A DNA stretch of 64,000 nt from Methanobacterium sp. (GCF_038562635.1 NZ_JBCFBO010000001.1:1404643-1468642), one strand, 5' to 3'; numbered from the stretch's first letter, positions 1 to 9,367 are shown. Made by a program: numbers and translations. Notes: a model not told the origin generated them from the letters alone.

Positions 1-647
1 AAGTGACAGATAGCAATACCTACATCTATAGGAATGTATTTTTTTGTGAACCGTTTAATGAAACCATGCTCAACACTGTAAGCATGAATTAAGTTTTTAT
101 TACCAGTGAAAAACCATGGCTGACTGTTAGTTGCAGATGGAGCAATGCGTGCCACTTCCAGTAGTTCGTCTGCGCCAGCTATGTCAGTTATTTCACCAAT
201 AGATTTTCTTTTAAATTCTGAAACACTACTTCTGTGCAATGATCTGGGATCTTTAGGTTTTCCAAAGGCTATAAAAATTACAAAGTCGATGCTGGAACTC
301 CCTAATAATTCTTTAGTAGGGGAGGGGATTCCCTGCCAGCAGCTGCCTAAACCATTAGCTGAAAAAAACAAATCAGCCTGTTGCAGCATATAACCTATAT
401 TGGTTAAATAACCTTCTTTAACCTCTGAAAACACTGCTATATAATGTGGTGCTTCTTTCATCATCCTTCTTTTAACATAATCCGGTGATATGATCTTCAA
501 TTCAGTTTTAATATCATCATAGATAGGTTTTAATGAATTGAGATACTCTGAAATTTCTTTAAGTCTAGCATCGTCAAGAGGAGTTAAATCATAATTTCTA
601 ATTGATTTCCTCTTGAATATGTAGGAGTAAAATTCAGTTTTTTCCAT
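1..647 (-). CDS. nitroreductase-family protein, partial
   Basis: The gene reads leftward off the window edge, so only the first 215 or so residues are visible. The protein starts MEKTEFYSYIFKRKSIRNYD. A second nitroreductase-like stretch follows, with an EFKRKSIGEI segment and then ARIAPSATNSQPWFF, the usual FMN-phosphate-contacting pattern. Two half-size nitroreductase lobes in one chain resemble the TM1586-type family (inferred from motifs). Such enzymes bind FMN and reduce substrates with NAD(P)H or another donor; the substrate here cannot be told. The start at 647 is the first ATG of the frame, after an AT-rich leader. The next gene to the right is divergent. Confidence 0.75.
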   Translation of the reverse strand, partial: MEKTEFYSYIFKRKSIRNYDLTPLDDARLKEISEYLNSLKPIYDDIKTELKIISPDYVKRRMMKEAPHYIAVFSEVKEGYLTNIGYMLQQADLFFSANGLGSCWQGIPSPTKELLGSSSIDFVIFIAFGKPKDPRSLHRSSVSEFKRKSIGEITDIAGADELLEVARIAPSATNSQPWFFTGNKNLIHAYSVEHGFIKRFTKKYIPIDVGIAICH

Positions 648-869
648 TTTTACACCTTAATAATATTTTCGCCATAATATCATTTATAAACATCGTTTAT
701 CCAATATTAGTTTATAAAATCTAATTTTAGGCTTTAAATTTCCATTATTATTAATTATTTTATTATATTTTTTAAAAGTTAACAAATTATCTAAATAGAT
801 AACTAAAAAAGGATAAATATAACTATTTAAATAGTAATATATATTGTTAAAATAGTATGAGTAGATTAT

Positions 870-1031
870 ATGGCAGATGAAGAAATCGTGCAAATTGCAA
901 TGAGGGCAGAAGTAGATCTTAAAAATGAAATTAAAATAATGGCCATTAAAAAAGGAATAACGATGAATGATCTTCTTATTAGGTATGTTAAGGATGGAAT
1001 AGAAAGGGATAAGCGAGAAGAAAGTGAATGA
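870..1031 (+). CDS. small ribbon-helix-helix-like protein (53 aa)
   Basis: A 53-residue protein that begins MADEEIVQIAMRAEVDL. A short beta-like stretch (EIVQIAMRAE) is followed by two helices (DLKNEIKIMAIKKG and TMNDLLIRYVKDGIERDKRE), the size and layout of a single MetJ/Arc-type DNA-binding unit that would act as a dimer. It lies divergent from the nitroreductase gene across a 222-bp AT-rich region, so it may regulate that gene or itself; this is inference from position. No antitoxin or toxin partner is visible next to it. Confidence 0.6.
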   Translation: MADEEIVQIAMRAEVDLKNEIKIMAIKKGITMNDLLIRYVKDGIERDKREESE

Positions 1032-1106
1032 TTTTAAATTTTATTAATAAATTTTGATTATAGAAGAAATTGAATAAAATTTAAAATTTACTTAATTTAT
1101 ACCAGA

Positions 1107-3806
1107 TTAAATCCTATCTTTATATTCTAATTCACCAAATGTAATCCTAAATTCAGTTCCGGCAGTCTTATCCATTTCTAAAGTTCCTTTTAATTGATTT
1201 ACAAGGATTGTTACCATTTTTAAGCCAAGAGTTTCAACATTCTCTATATCAAGATCTTCAGGTAATCCAACCCCATTATCAGATACAACAAGTTTAAAGT
1301 TATCCTTCTGCAGTTTTTGGAGTCCAACTTTTACTATATTTTCATCGTTAGGGCATGGAAATGCATATTTAAGACTGTTAGTTACAAGCTCATTAACAAT
1401 TAAACCACAAGGTATAGCTGTATCAATATCTATCTCTAAATTATCCATATCTATTTTTAGATCGATAGTTCCTTTTTTAACTCCATAAGAATAGAATAGA
1501 TCAGAAACAAGACTTTCTATGTATTCTTTAAAGTTTATATCCTTAAGATCTTCAGATTGGTATAGCTTTTCATGGACCATCGCCATAGTTTTAACCCGAT
1601 TCTGGCTTTCCTTCAGGACACTTATAGATTCTTCTCCTTCTACACATCGAGTTTGCAGGTTGAGCAAACTGGATATGATCTGAAGGTTATTTTTCACCCT
1701 ATGGTGAATTTCTCTTAAAAGTACCTCTTTTTCCATTAATGACTCTTTAATTTTATTTTCAGCTATTTTGTTATCGGTAATATCTAAAAGGGATATCAAA
1801 CTTTTCTTAGTTCCAGGAATTATAGCAACAGTAGTGAATATATCTTTAATATTACCATATTTGTCAATGAATTTTAATTCATAGTTTCTTGGAGCTAAAT
1901 TAGGGTCAATACGCCTGAGATTATGATATTTTTCTATTTTATCTTTGTAATCAGGGGCAACAAATTCCTTCCAGCTTTTTTTACCCTCTATTTCTTCTTT
2001 TGAATATTCATAAAGTTTTTCAAATTCTGCATTTACAAGGGATATTGTGGTATCTTCCTCAATTATAATTGTTGCAGTTCCAGTATTTTCAAATATAGTC
2101 CTGTAATATGCTTCTGATCTTTTAATTCGCTTTTCTGCTTTTTTACGATCGCTAATATCTTTGGAAACCCCTATAACTCCAATCATTTTACCATTTGCAT
2201 CATACATTATTGTTTCCCTTACATCCACATGCACTTTAGAACCATTTTTTCTTTTACCTTCCCATTCCCCATTATATTCGCCAAGTTTCAAGATTCTTTC
2301 TAAATCGGGTTTAAAATGACATTTATCCCTATTTAAATACAGTATTTTAATATTTTTACCGATTATTTCTTCTTCACAGTAACCATAAATGGTTTCTGCT
2401 CCATTATTCCAGTAAATAATCCTTCCTTGAAGATCATAGACAATTACACAATCCCTGACATTAGTTAAAATATTTGCCTGAAACTGCAGCATATTTTCTG
2501 TCCTTTTACGTTCTATAACCGGGTGCGTAGTAACAACAACACCATCTATTCCTGGAACACCTATTAAATTCTGAAATACAGATTCTACAGGAATATATTC
2601 ACCATCTGCTCTCCTAATCCTAAATTCTGTTGGAATTTCAGGATTTCGTTTTTCATAAACTTCGCATAAATTCATTTTTACTCTTTCTAGATCGTCAGGA
2701 TGAACAAAGTTCAGAGGGTTTTTTCCTATAAAATATCCCTCAAAATAACCAAGAATACGTTTTGATGATGGAGAATCAAATATAATACGCCCATCCTTAT
2801 CAAGTATGCGGATTAAATCACTGGAATTATTAATTAAAGAGCGGAACCTTTCTTCACTTTCTTTAAGAGCAATCTCTGCTTTTTTATGCTTTGTGATATC
2901 GCGATTTACAAGAAGTAATGTTTCGATCTCGCCTTTAGCATTATATTCGGGAATTATATTGCCATGATAAAATAATAATCCATGAACCGATTGAAATTCA
3001 AATTCTATTTCCCGTTTTTTCCCGGTGGCAATGGTTTTATTAATATTATCAATCCATAAACTTATCGTTTCTTCAGGTAAAGGTAATTCTTTAAAATTTT
3101 TACCAATTAGTTCCTCAACAGGTAAATTAAGCGTATCCGAACCATAATTACCATATAAAAATCTTAATTCTTTGTCTATCCTGAAAATAGCATTGGGAGA
3201 ATTTTCAACAAGTGCCCGATATCTTTCTTCACTTTCCTGTAAAACCAGTTTGCTGTCCAGTAATCTTTTCTTCTCCAGGCCCATTTCACCAATAACACTT
3301 GCCAGGTTTGTAAGAAAACTCATGGCTTTTTCAATAAACTCTTCAGAGAACACATCGACTTTAGATAGTGCATCCAAATATTCATCTTCATCAAACCCAT
3401 ATTTATGCGCCTGTTGCCTGAAAAATTCCATATTTGGAGGTTTAAAGAAAAATTGGCCTGTAAAAAGGTTAGCTAAATGCTCACCTTCAATATAAATTGG
3501 CACGGCTATGTCCACAAGGCCATTAAGACATATATGGCTGGATTGTCTTTCACCGGCCTTTAATTTGTCACAAATTCTAGTGCCGCTTTCTATACACTTT
3601 TTAAGGGTTTCAGGATGCTTACGGTGAAAATTTAAACAAATATCCTGCCATCCTATAGCAACAGAACCGTCCCTAGCCTCAAAAACATTTCCATCCAAAT
3701 CTTCTAAAGCAGATATAACTCCTGTTAATTCATAAAAACTGGTTAATAGCTCCTTAATCTTATCTATATCCACAAGATCTGTGAAAGAATAATTTTTAGA
3801 CGTCAT
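1107..3806 (-). CDS. PocR/multi-PAS sensor histidine kinase (HisKA_2 type)
   Basis: An 899-residue cytoplasmic sensor kinase without an obvious membrane segment. Residues about 8-185 match a PocR-like ligand-binding domain, including the Cys-containing IGWQDICLNFHR and HICLNGLVDIAVPI segments. About four PAS domains follow (roughly 190-310, 315-435, 440-560, 565-690), each tailed by a typical DITKHKKAE or DISDRKKAE linker. The kinase core has a HisKA_2 box REIHHRVKNN at 698-707 (His701 or His702 phosphorylated), an N box near 805 (NELVTNSLKYAF) and a G box near 843 (DNGVGLP). No response regulator gene is adjacent, so it is an orphan. Methanobacteriales commonly carry many such PAS kinases; the signal sensed is unknown. 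Confidence 0.92.
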   Translation of the reverse strand: MTSKNYSFTDLVDIDKIKELLTSFYELTGVISALEDLDGNVFEARDGSVAIGWQDICLNFHRKHPETLKKCIESGTRICDKLKAGERQSSHICLNGLVDIAVPIYIEGEHLANLFTGQFFFKPPNMEFFRQQAHKYGFDEDEYLDALSKVDVFSEEFIEKAMSFLTNLASVIGEMGLEKKRLLDSKLVLQESEERYRALVENSPNAIFRIDKELRFLYGNYGSDTLNLPVEELIGKNFKELPLPEETISLWIDNINKTIATGKKREIEFEFQSVHGLLFYHGNIIPEYNAKGEIETLLLVNRDITKHKKAEIALKESEERFRSLINNSSDLIRILDKDGRIIFDSPSSKRILGYFEGYFIGKNPLNFVHPDDLERVKMNLCEVYEKRNPEIPTEFRIRRADGEYIPVESVFQNLIGVPGIDGVVVTTHPVIERKRTENMLQFQANILTNVRDCVIVYDLQGRIIYWNNGAETIYGYCEEEIIGKNIKILYLNRDKCHFKPDLERILKLGEYNGEWEGKRKNGSKVHVDVRETIMYDANGKMIGVIGVSKDISDRKKAEKRIKRSEAYYRTIFENTGTATIIIEEDTTISLVNAEFEKLYEYSKEEIEGKKSWKEFVAPDYKDKIEKYHNLRRIDPNLAPRNYELKFIDKYGNIKDIFTTVAIIPGTKKSLISLLDITDNKIAENKIKESLMEKEVLLREIHHRVKNNLQIISSLLNLQTRCVEGEESISVLKESQNRVKTMAMVHEKLYQSEDLKDINFKEYIESLVSDLFYSYGVKKGTIDLKIDMDNLEIDIDTAIPCGLIVNELVTNSLKYAFPCPNDENIVKVGLQKLQKDNFKLVVSDNGVGLPEDLDIENVETLGLKMVTILVNQLKGTLEMDKTAGTEFRITFGELEYKDRI

Positions 3807-3948
3807 TAATTCAACCAGATATATTCTGTCACTGCACTGATTTAAATTTAATTCAATAATTTAATCATTAAATTTAGAGATAATATACAAAAAAGAAACT
3901 TCAACCATTATACCCAAAATAATATAACGGAATAAGTAGGGAACTATT

Positions 3949-4209
3949 ATGGAATCAGATATCAAGCTTGAAAAACTTAAAAATGCTCTCAAACATAGAA
4001 ATTGTACTGTAAAAAAGCATTCTAATGTTATGGAAATTACATTTGAAAATGAAGGAGATGCAAACTGGTTTGAAAGTATTTTTGAGTACTACCAAAGAGA
4101 ATCTGCAGTATGCTGCCTAATGCCAATACGGCCAAAAAATGCTCCTTCTAAATTCATATTCAATGTTAAAGACCTGGATAAATTCATTGAACTAGTAAAA
4201 GAAGATTAA
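3949..4209 (+). CDS. conserved hypothetical protein (86 aa)
   Basis: An 86-residue soluble protein that I do not recognise. It is rich in Lys and Glu, with a helical N-terminus (KLEKLKNALKHRNCTVKKH), a central NWFESIFEYYQRES segment and a CC pair in AVCCLMPIR. It ends 23 bp before the flavin reductase gene, which suggests co-transcription. No signal peptide or membrane segment is seen. A role near flavin or redox chemistry is only a guess from position. Confidence 0.6.
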   Translation: MESDIKLEKLKNALKHRNCTVKKHSNVMEITFENEGDANWFESIFEYYQRESAVCCLMPIRPKNAPSKFIFNVKDLDKFIELVKED

Positions 4210-4232
4210 ATTAAGTAATTTGGAGAAAAAAT

Positions 4233-4835
4233 ATGAAAGAAAGCCTTGGACCAAGAACTCTAGGTTTCCCTACACCTGTCTTTATAGTGGGCTCATATGA
4301 CGGCGAAGGAAAACCAAATATAATGAATGCTGCCGCTGCAGGTATGTGCTGCCTTGTACCTCCCTGCATATACGTGTCTTTGCGTGAAGCAACTTACACT
4401 TACCATAATATCATGAAAAGGAAAGCATTTACTGTAAGTATTCCCCCTGAAAAGTATGTTGTGGAAGCAGATTATTTTGGACTTGCTTCTGGAAAAAAAG
4501 CAGATAAATTTGAAGTATCTGGTTTAACTCCAGTTGAAAGCGAACTGGTTTATGCACCTTATGTTAATGAATTTCCAGTGATACTGGAGTGTAAACTAAA
4601 AGAAACTGTCAATTTAGGATCCCACACCATGTTTATCGGAGAGGTTCTGGATTTAAAAGTAGATAAAGAAGTTTTAATTGACATAACATCCAAATCAGGG
4701 AAAAAATTGATTAGAATAAATCCTGAAAAGTTTTTACCAATTATTTTCGATATGTCTACCCGAAATTACTATAAAATAGGTGAAAAAATAGGTGATGGGT
4801 TTTCAGATGGTTCTAAACTACTAAAAAATAAATGA
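4233..4835 (+). CDS. flavin reductase-like / flavoredoxin family protein
   Basis: A 200-residue FMN-binding split-barrel protein of the flavin reductase-like (flavoredoxin) family. The N-terminal TLGFPTPVFIVGSYDGEGKP and the SLREATYTYHNI segments are typical of the FMN-binding fold, as is the later AFTVSIP / EADYFGLASG pair. Members bind FMN and pass electrons in anaerobes, often with ferredoxin or NAD(P)H. A GGAG site lies 9 bp before the ATG. A clear paralogue of similar length is at 45158-45727. It follows the 86-aa gene and converges with the aldo/keto reductase gene on the other strand, leaving only 12 bp between them. Confidence 0.85.
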   Translation: MKESLGPRTLGFPTPVFIVGSYDGEGKPNIMNAAAAGMCCLVPPCIYVSLREATYTYHNIMKRKAFTVSIPPEKYVVEADYFGLASGKKADKFEVSGLTPVESELVYAPYVNEFPVILECKLKETVNLGSHTMFIGEVLDLKVDKEVLIDITSKSGKKLIRINPEKFLPIIFDMSTRNYYKIGEKIGDGFSDGSKLLKNK

Positions 4836-4847
4836 AAATTTAATTTT

Positions 4848-6074
4848 TTATAGTCTTGAGCTTAAAGACATGAAAGCTCTGAAAACAGGCACAAATACTG
4901 CTTTTCCAATTTTCAGTTTATATTTAAACCCTCTTCCACCCATTTCCTTTGAAACATCTTCTAAAAGTTCAGGAATATCCAGTTTTTGAGGGCATGCGTT
5001 TATACATTTCCCACAGCCAGTACAAAGGCCCGCATGAGTCTCATCACCGCCCATAACTCCCCCTAACTGACCCAAATAAAGAAAAGAAGCCCTAGCTCCT
5101 TCATTAAACATGTATTTGTGATTGTAAAGTTCAAAGCATGTGGGAATATTGACTCCCCTTGGACATGGCATGCAGTAGCCGCATCCTGTACAGTCAACCA
5201 CCATAAGTTCTTCATAAACATCTTTAGCTTCATTGTAAAGTTTTAATTCATCTTCAGTGAGGCTATTTGGCAGAGCTTCATTTGCAACTTTGATGTTTTC
5301 TTTAACCTGGTTTTCTTCTCCCATTCCTGAAACAACACATGTGACTTCTGGGTGGTTCAAGACCCACCTTAAAGCCCAGTCTGCAGGGCTTCTTTTGACA
5401 TCAGATTTGTCCCATATTTTATTTACTTTGTCTGGCACTTCTCCAGCGAGGAGTCCGCCTTTTAAAGGTTCCATGATGAAAACTGCAATTCCTTTGGAGT
5501 GGGCGTATTTTAAACCTTCAGTGCCTGCCTGATTTGTCTCATCTAAATAATTATACTGAATTAAACACGCGTCCCAATCATAAGCGTCCACAATTTCTTT
5601 AAAGGAGTTAACATTGTCATGGAATGAAAAACCGATATTCTTTATTTTCCCCTTTGCTTTGGCATCCTCTAAAAATTCAAAAACTCCAAGTTCTTTTAGT
5701 TTTTCAAAACTGCCTTTACCTAGTGAATGAATCAAATAATAATCAATATAATCTGTCTGGAGTTTTTCGAGCTGTATTTCCAGATATTTTTCCATATCCT
5801 CATATTTTTTAATGAACCATGACGGCATTTTCGTGCAGAGCTTTACCTTCTCTCGGTATTCACCCTGCAGTATCTCTCCTAAAAATGATTCGCTTGCTCC
5901 CCCATGATAAGGATATGCTGTGTCAATAAAATTTACTCCATTATCTATTGAATCATAAATCAGCTTTTTAGCGCTTTCTTTATCAATCCTACCTGTTTTT
6001 GTAGGAAGTCTCATTGCACCAAATCCAAGTGCTGATATTTTATCGCCATTTTTCTTAATTTCTCTCATCTGCAT
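4848..6074 (-). CDS. aldo/keto reductase with C-terminal 4Fe-4S domain
   Basis: A 408-residue protein: an aldo/keto reductase TIM barrel (about 1-280) fused to a ferredoxin-like tail. Catalytic features are visible: FIDTAYPYHGG with the Asp and Tyr, KVKLCTKMP with the Lys, and DYYLIHS with the His. The tail carries CTGCGYCMPCPRGVNIP and CTGCGKCINACP, enough for two clusters. Such fused enzymes are common in anaerobes and act on unknown carbonyls. The start is chosen because GAGGTAG lies 4 bp upstream. The TetR gene sits upstream on the same strand, and a copy of its putative operator lies in the 130-bp gap (6099-6114), so this gene is probably its target. Confidence 0.9.
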   Translation of the reverse strand: MQMREIKKNGDKISALGFGAMRLPTKTGRIDKESAKKLIYDSIDNGVNFIDTAYPYHGGASESFLGEILQGEYREKVKLCTKMPSWFIKKYEDMEKYLEIQLEKLQTDYIDYYLIHSLGKGSFEKLKELGVFEFLEDAKAKGKIKNIGFSFHDNVNSFKEIVDAYDWDACLIQYNYLDETNQAGTEGLKYAHSKGIAVFIMEPLKGGLLAGEVPDKVNKIWDKSDVKRSPADWALRWVLNHPEVTCVVSGMGEENQVKENIKVANEALPNSLTEDELKLYNEAKDVYEELMVVDCTGCGYCMPCPRGVNIPTCFELYNHKYMFNEGARASFLYLGQLGGVMGGDETHAGLCTGCGKCINACPQKLDIPELLEDVSKEMGGRGFKYKLKIGKAVFVPVFRAFMSLSSRL

Positions 6075-6098
6075 TTAACTACCTCACCCATCTGTCGA

Positions 6099-6114
6099 TT
6101 AACTATCAGTCTAA
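6099..6114. promoter_or_regulatory. putative TetR operator before the aldo/keto reductase gene
   Basis: The 16-mer TTAACTATCAGTCTAA lies 25 bp upstream of the aldo/keto reductase start. It nearly repeats the partly palindromic TTGACTAATCAGTCTA (complement of 6794-6809) in front of the TetR gene, differing by one base and a one-base indel. Two related sites in front of a regulator and its neighbour are what autoregulation by a TetR protein would leave. The function is inferred. Confidence 0.45.
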
Positions 6115-6204
6115 TAATTACTAAATGATTGAAAATTTACGTATTTTCAACCTCTCAAAAACCTTAAATATCGTAGATTTTTAAGTTTTTGAAGATTTTT
6201 TTTA

Positions 6205-6780
6205 CTATTTTGAGATTCCATCCCATAAAAGTTCAAAAGCCATGTCTAAATTTTTTTCATTTAATTTCTCAGGATATTTTTCAAAATGAGTTACCACCGT
6301 AACTACATTACCCCAAAAATAATCCATTACCATTTCAAAAGATATTTCCTTTATTTTTTGTTTTCCAATGCCGTTTTTGTAAATTCCGAGCATGCTTTCA
6401 GCATGCGATTCAACCTGTTCTTTAGTAAGTGAAGTTATATAAGGAGAACAGTGGAAAGTAAGTATAAATTGAAATTTATAAGGATCATTAACACCAAAAC
6501 GCACGAATTTAAGCCATAATTCTTTAATATTTTCTTTAAATGTTTTTTTATCGTCGTAATGTTCGCGGACTTCACACAACATGCTTTCCTTGGTGTATAA
6601 ATATAGGCGATTTATAAGTTCTTCTTTAGTTTTAAAATAGTGGAATAGAGTCCCTGTAGCAACACCTGCTGTTTTTGCAATCTCTGCAGTGGAAGTTCCA
6701 TGAAATCCCCTTTCAACAAAAAGTTTTAGGGATGCATCCAGTATTTTTTGTTCTTTTTCTTTCAAAGTAACACCATGCAA
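6205..6780 (-). CDS. TetR/AcrR family transcriptional regulator
   Basis: A 191-residue TetR-type repressor. The N-terminal helix-turn-helix is clear: KILDASLKLFVERGFHGTST, then TAGVATGTLFHYFKTKEELI. The rest is an all-helical ligand and dimer domain whose inducer is unknown. It is upstream of, and on the same strand as, the Fe-S aldo/keto reductase gene. A candidate operator lies just upstream of its own start (6794-6809) with a near copy before the reductase, so it probably represses both. Confidence 0.88.
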   Translation of the reverse strand: MHGVTLKEKEQKILDASLKLFVERGFHGTSTAEIAKTAGVATGTLFHYFKTKEELINRLYLYTKESMLCEVREHYDDKKTFKENIKELWLKFVRFGVNDPYKFQFILTFHCSPYITSLTKEQVESHAESMLGIYKNGIGKQKIKEISFEMVMDYFWGNVVTVVTHFEKYPEKLNEKNLDMAFELLWDGISK

Positions 6781-6793
6781 ATTAATCTATTTA

Positions 6794-6809
6794 TAGACTG
6801 ATTAGTCAA
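6794..6809. promoter_or_regulatory. putative TetR autoregulatory operator
   Basis: TAGACTGATTAGTCAA lies 14 bp upstream of the TetR start codon. It contains GACT-N4-AGTC dyad symmetry, and a near copy in the other orientation precedes the aldo/keto reductase gene. Assignment to this TetR protein is inferred from the matching pair. Confidence 0.45.
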
Positions 6810-7203
6810 TTTAATATTTAAAAGTTGTGATCTGCAAGTTTTGTATAAACTCATAAATAAATTCATAAAAAATAAAATGTCTAATCACGCTTAAATTTGT
6901 TGAATACGTTTGATTGTGGGTGCTAACTTATAACAAGTTTGAATTAAGTCCCCAATTCATTAATTTTTCATCCAAAATGAGAGTTTTTATTGGTTAGATT
7001 TGGTAATGATTTGGGCATATCTATTTAATAGATTATAAATAATAAAAGATATATATTAACTATGAAAAATTTTCATTTTAGCGACCAAAAATCATGATAT
7101 AAAATGAGAAATTTTCAAGTTATAATCAATAACTAAATATATTTCAATATAATATATTAAAATATTCATTCAAATTATTTAAACAAATAATTAGGAGGAA
7201 AAA
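6810..7203. other. intergenic region with an imperfect 18-bp inverted repeat
   Basis: This gap separates the divergent TetR and NYN genes and holds no convincing gene. An imperfect inverted repeat pairs 7063-7080 with 7100-7117 (16 of 18 positions, 19-nt loop). It lies about 90 bp upstream of the NYN start and could be an operator or a leader hairpin. AGGAGG at 7193-7198 is the ribosome site of the NYN gene. Confidence 0.35.
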
Positions 7204-7698
7204 ATGCGCAATCTAGAAAAATTAAGTTCATTTAAACAGTATATTCCATTAACTAGAAAATCCAATGAACGAAATATTGGACTGCTGGTAGATGGACCAA
7301 ATATGCTCAGAAATGAATTCCATCTGGATCTAGAGATGATAAAAGAGATAGTATCAGAAAACGGTACAATAAAGGTTGCAAAGGTTCTTATGAACCAGTA
7401 TGCTTCAGATAAGCTTATAGAAGCTGTAGTAAATCAAGGTTTTACTCCCATAATAGTGGCAGGAGATGTAGATGTTCAACTTGCGGTAGAAGCTTTCGAA
7501 CTTGTTTATAATCCTAATATTGATGTTATTGCTCTTATGACTCGTAATGCAGACTTTTTACCATTAATAAACATCGCTAAAGAAAATGGGAAAGAAACCA
7601 TGGTAATTGGAGCCGAACCTGGTTTCAGTGTAGCCTTAAAAAACTCAGCAGATAGTGCAATAGTCCTGAATACCCAACCAACTCCTGAAACTGCCTAA
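7204..7698 (+). CDS. NYN/PIN-like domain protein (LabA-type)
   Basis: A 164-residue protein with an NYN (PIN-like nuclease) fold over most of its length. Acidic residues of the fold are visible in order: NIGLLVDGPN, AGDVDVQLAV and TRNADFLPLI, the four-Asp pattern of metal-dependent NYN ribonucleases. The family (LabA/DUF88-like, TIGR00288-type in methanogens) is widespread in archaea, with RNA processing as the usual guess. AGGAGG lies just upstream of the ATG. It stands alone between divergent TetR and the GNAT gene. Confidence 0.82.
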   Translation: MRNLEKLSSFKQYIPLTRKSNERNIGLLVDGPNMLRNEFHLDLEMIKEIVSENGTIKVAKVLMNQYASDKLIEAVVNQGFTPIIVAGDVDVQLAVEAFELVYNPNIDVIALMTRNADFLPLINIAKENGKETMVIGAEPGFSVALKNSADSAIVLNTQPTPETA

Positions 7699-7870
7699 AA
7701 TTCACTTTTTATCATTTTACCTATTCACTGCAAAGTGAAATATTTTTATCTTTTTTAATAGGTAGATCCATGGAATTTATTCATAAAATCTTTTTTTTAA
7801 TTTTTAAATAAAATACATAATCAGCTTTTCAATTATGAAAAACCATTCCCCTTAAATTCAGAGGACTAAT

Positions 7871-8383
7871 ATGATTTATCTAAAAGAAGCAGTACTTCAA
7901 GACAGAAAAAAAATTTACAACTGGCTTTATTTTTCAGACTTTTCCTCTTTTTTAAATGAATTACAATCTTCTAGCCAAATTCCTTCACCCCCCAAATTTA
8001 AAGAATATTATGAAGACTTCTTTTTTGAAAGTTCTAGTCCAGAAAAAGGACAGGGATACATTATACTTATTAATGAAGATGAAGAAGATGAAATAGGGTT
8101 TATATCTTATACCTCCTTTCATTTAATGAACGGAATTGCCGAACTGGATATATGGCTTAAATCACTTAATTATACAGGCAAAGGGTATGGAACATCTGCT
8201 TTAAAGAATTTAAGTGAGAAATTATTCAATGAAGGATTTCATACTTTGATTATACGGCCTTGTGCAAAAAATATTCGAGCGGTAAATTCATATAAAAAAG
8301 CAGGATTTGTTGAATCTGTTTTTGAACCTGAAAAATATTATAAAAAAGAATATATTGACGAATATGCACCGGGAGATTGCTGA
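7871..8383 (+). CDS. GNAT family N-acetyltransferase
   Basis: A 170-residue GNAT protein. The acetyl-CoA-binding region is recognisable in DIWLKSLNYTGKGYGTSALK, the Q/RxxGxG/A-type loop, followed by the typical NIRAVNSYKKAGFVES helix-strand. The substrate is unknown; RimJ/RimL-like proteins that acetylate protein N-termini or small molecules have the same layout. GAGGAC lies 6 bp before the ATG. It is monocistronic, upstream of the tRNA-Ser gene. Confidence 0.85.
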   Translation: MIYLKEAVLQDRKKIYNWLYFSDFSSFLNELQSSSQIPSPPKFKEYYEDFFFESSSPEKGQGYIILINEDEEDEIGFISYTSFHLMNGIAELDIWLKSLNYTGKGYGTSALKNLSEKLFNEGFHTLIIRPCAKNIRAVNSYKKAGFVESVFEPEKYYKKEYIDEYAPGDC

Positions 8384-8523
8384 TGGTGAAGATATATTTA
8401 TGGTGTTAAAAAATATTTAAAATAATTTTGCCAATATTTTTAACAATAAAACTTTTAATTCAGTTTAATCTAATACTTATTGACAGCGGTTTTGCGGAGC
8501 AATCCACCTGCTCAAAAATCAAG

Positions 8524-8608
<85 letters not shown>

Positions 8609-8677
8609 TAATTTCCTTTTAAAATGAAACTAAATATGTAATTATTCCCGAATTATATGGCTAATTTAAATGAGTGC

Positions 8678-8975
8678 CTATTTTTTTGGCATTTCCACTC
8701 CATATTTGGCTAAAGATCTTGCAATTGCATAAGTTGCTATGAGAGCTATGATAGTTACAATTATGGCATAGATAAAGAGTCCCATGAGCGCATTACCTGT
8801 GCCTATATATAACAGGATTAAAGCTTGGATTGCCGGGTTCCATGCAAGAGCTGCAATTAAACCAAATGCTGCAGTTATTAATGCCGGGGAAACTTCGTTT
8901 TTCGGCCTCAAAATCTTTGATTTTGAAGGCTGCAAATGTTTCAATGAATAGTTTCTTTGCATCTACTTCTCCCAT
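8678..8975 (-). pseudogene. DUF5654-like small membrane protein, frameshifted
   Basis: Two overlapping frames each hold part of one protein. The first starts at 8975 after AGGAGGACGTAC with MGEVDAKKLFIETFAAFKI. The second frame carries the membrane part: ALITAAFGLIAALAWNPAIQ, then a second hydrophobic segment, ending EMPKK. Removing one A from the A5 run around 8902-8906 joins them into one protein of about 98 residues with two membrane spans, as in DUF5654 proteins (family guess from memory). It is either a recent pseudogene or a homopolymer error. Confidence 0.65.
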
Positions 8976-9367
8976 GTACGTCCTCCTAAAATAGATTAAA
9001 TGATAATAATTCCCTCAACATATAATATTCTATGAAAAATAAAAATCAAATATTGCTTTTGACATCCAAATACTGCCATTTTAACTTATATCCTTGAAAG
9101 TAACGTGCGGATCATTTATTTTAAATTAGTTATCGCCCTCTAGAACAAATTTCAACTGAACTATCCCCAAGTTTTAAAATACTATTTTTTTATTGTAAAA
9201 GTAATGTATTGTCTTTATTTACATCTAAAAAATAGACACATGCCCCCATTTCAAATTAGATTAGTTTTCATGTGCTCTTACATAAATGAGTATCCTTATG
9301 AGATTCATATTTACTGTACATGTTTTAAAAGCTACTTTAAAAATATAAGCCTACTTAGAGGCGTTTT
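8976..9367. other. intergenic region upstream of the GyrI-like genes
   Basis: There is no gene here. The 19-mer at 9263-9281 (AGTTTTCATGTGCTCTTAC) recurs with one mismatch at 9916-9934, in each case about 80-105 bp upstream of one of the GyrI-like genes. It is probably part of a promoter or operator duplicated along with the genes. Confidence 0.4.

Noticed and set aside
684..893. 69-aa minus-strand frame
   Set aside because: It is composed of AT-rich intergenic sequence (mostly Ile, Tyr, Asn) and overlaps the start of the plus-strand ribbon-helix-helix gene.
8678..8975. Programmed ribosomal frameshifting in the DUF5654-like gene
   Set aside because: The A5 run could slip, but there is no downstream pseudoknot or stimulatory element that I can see, so decay or a sequence error is simpler.
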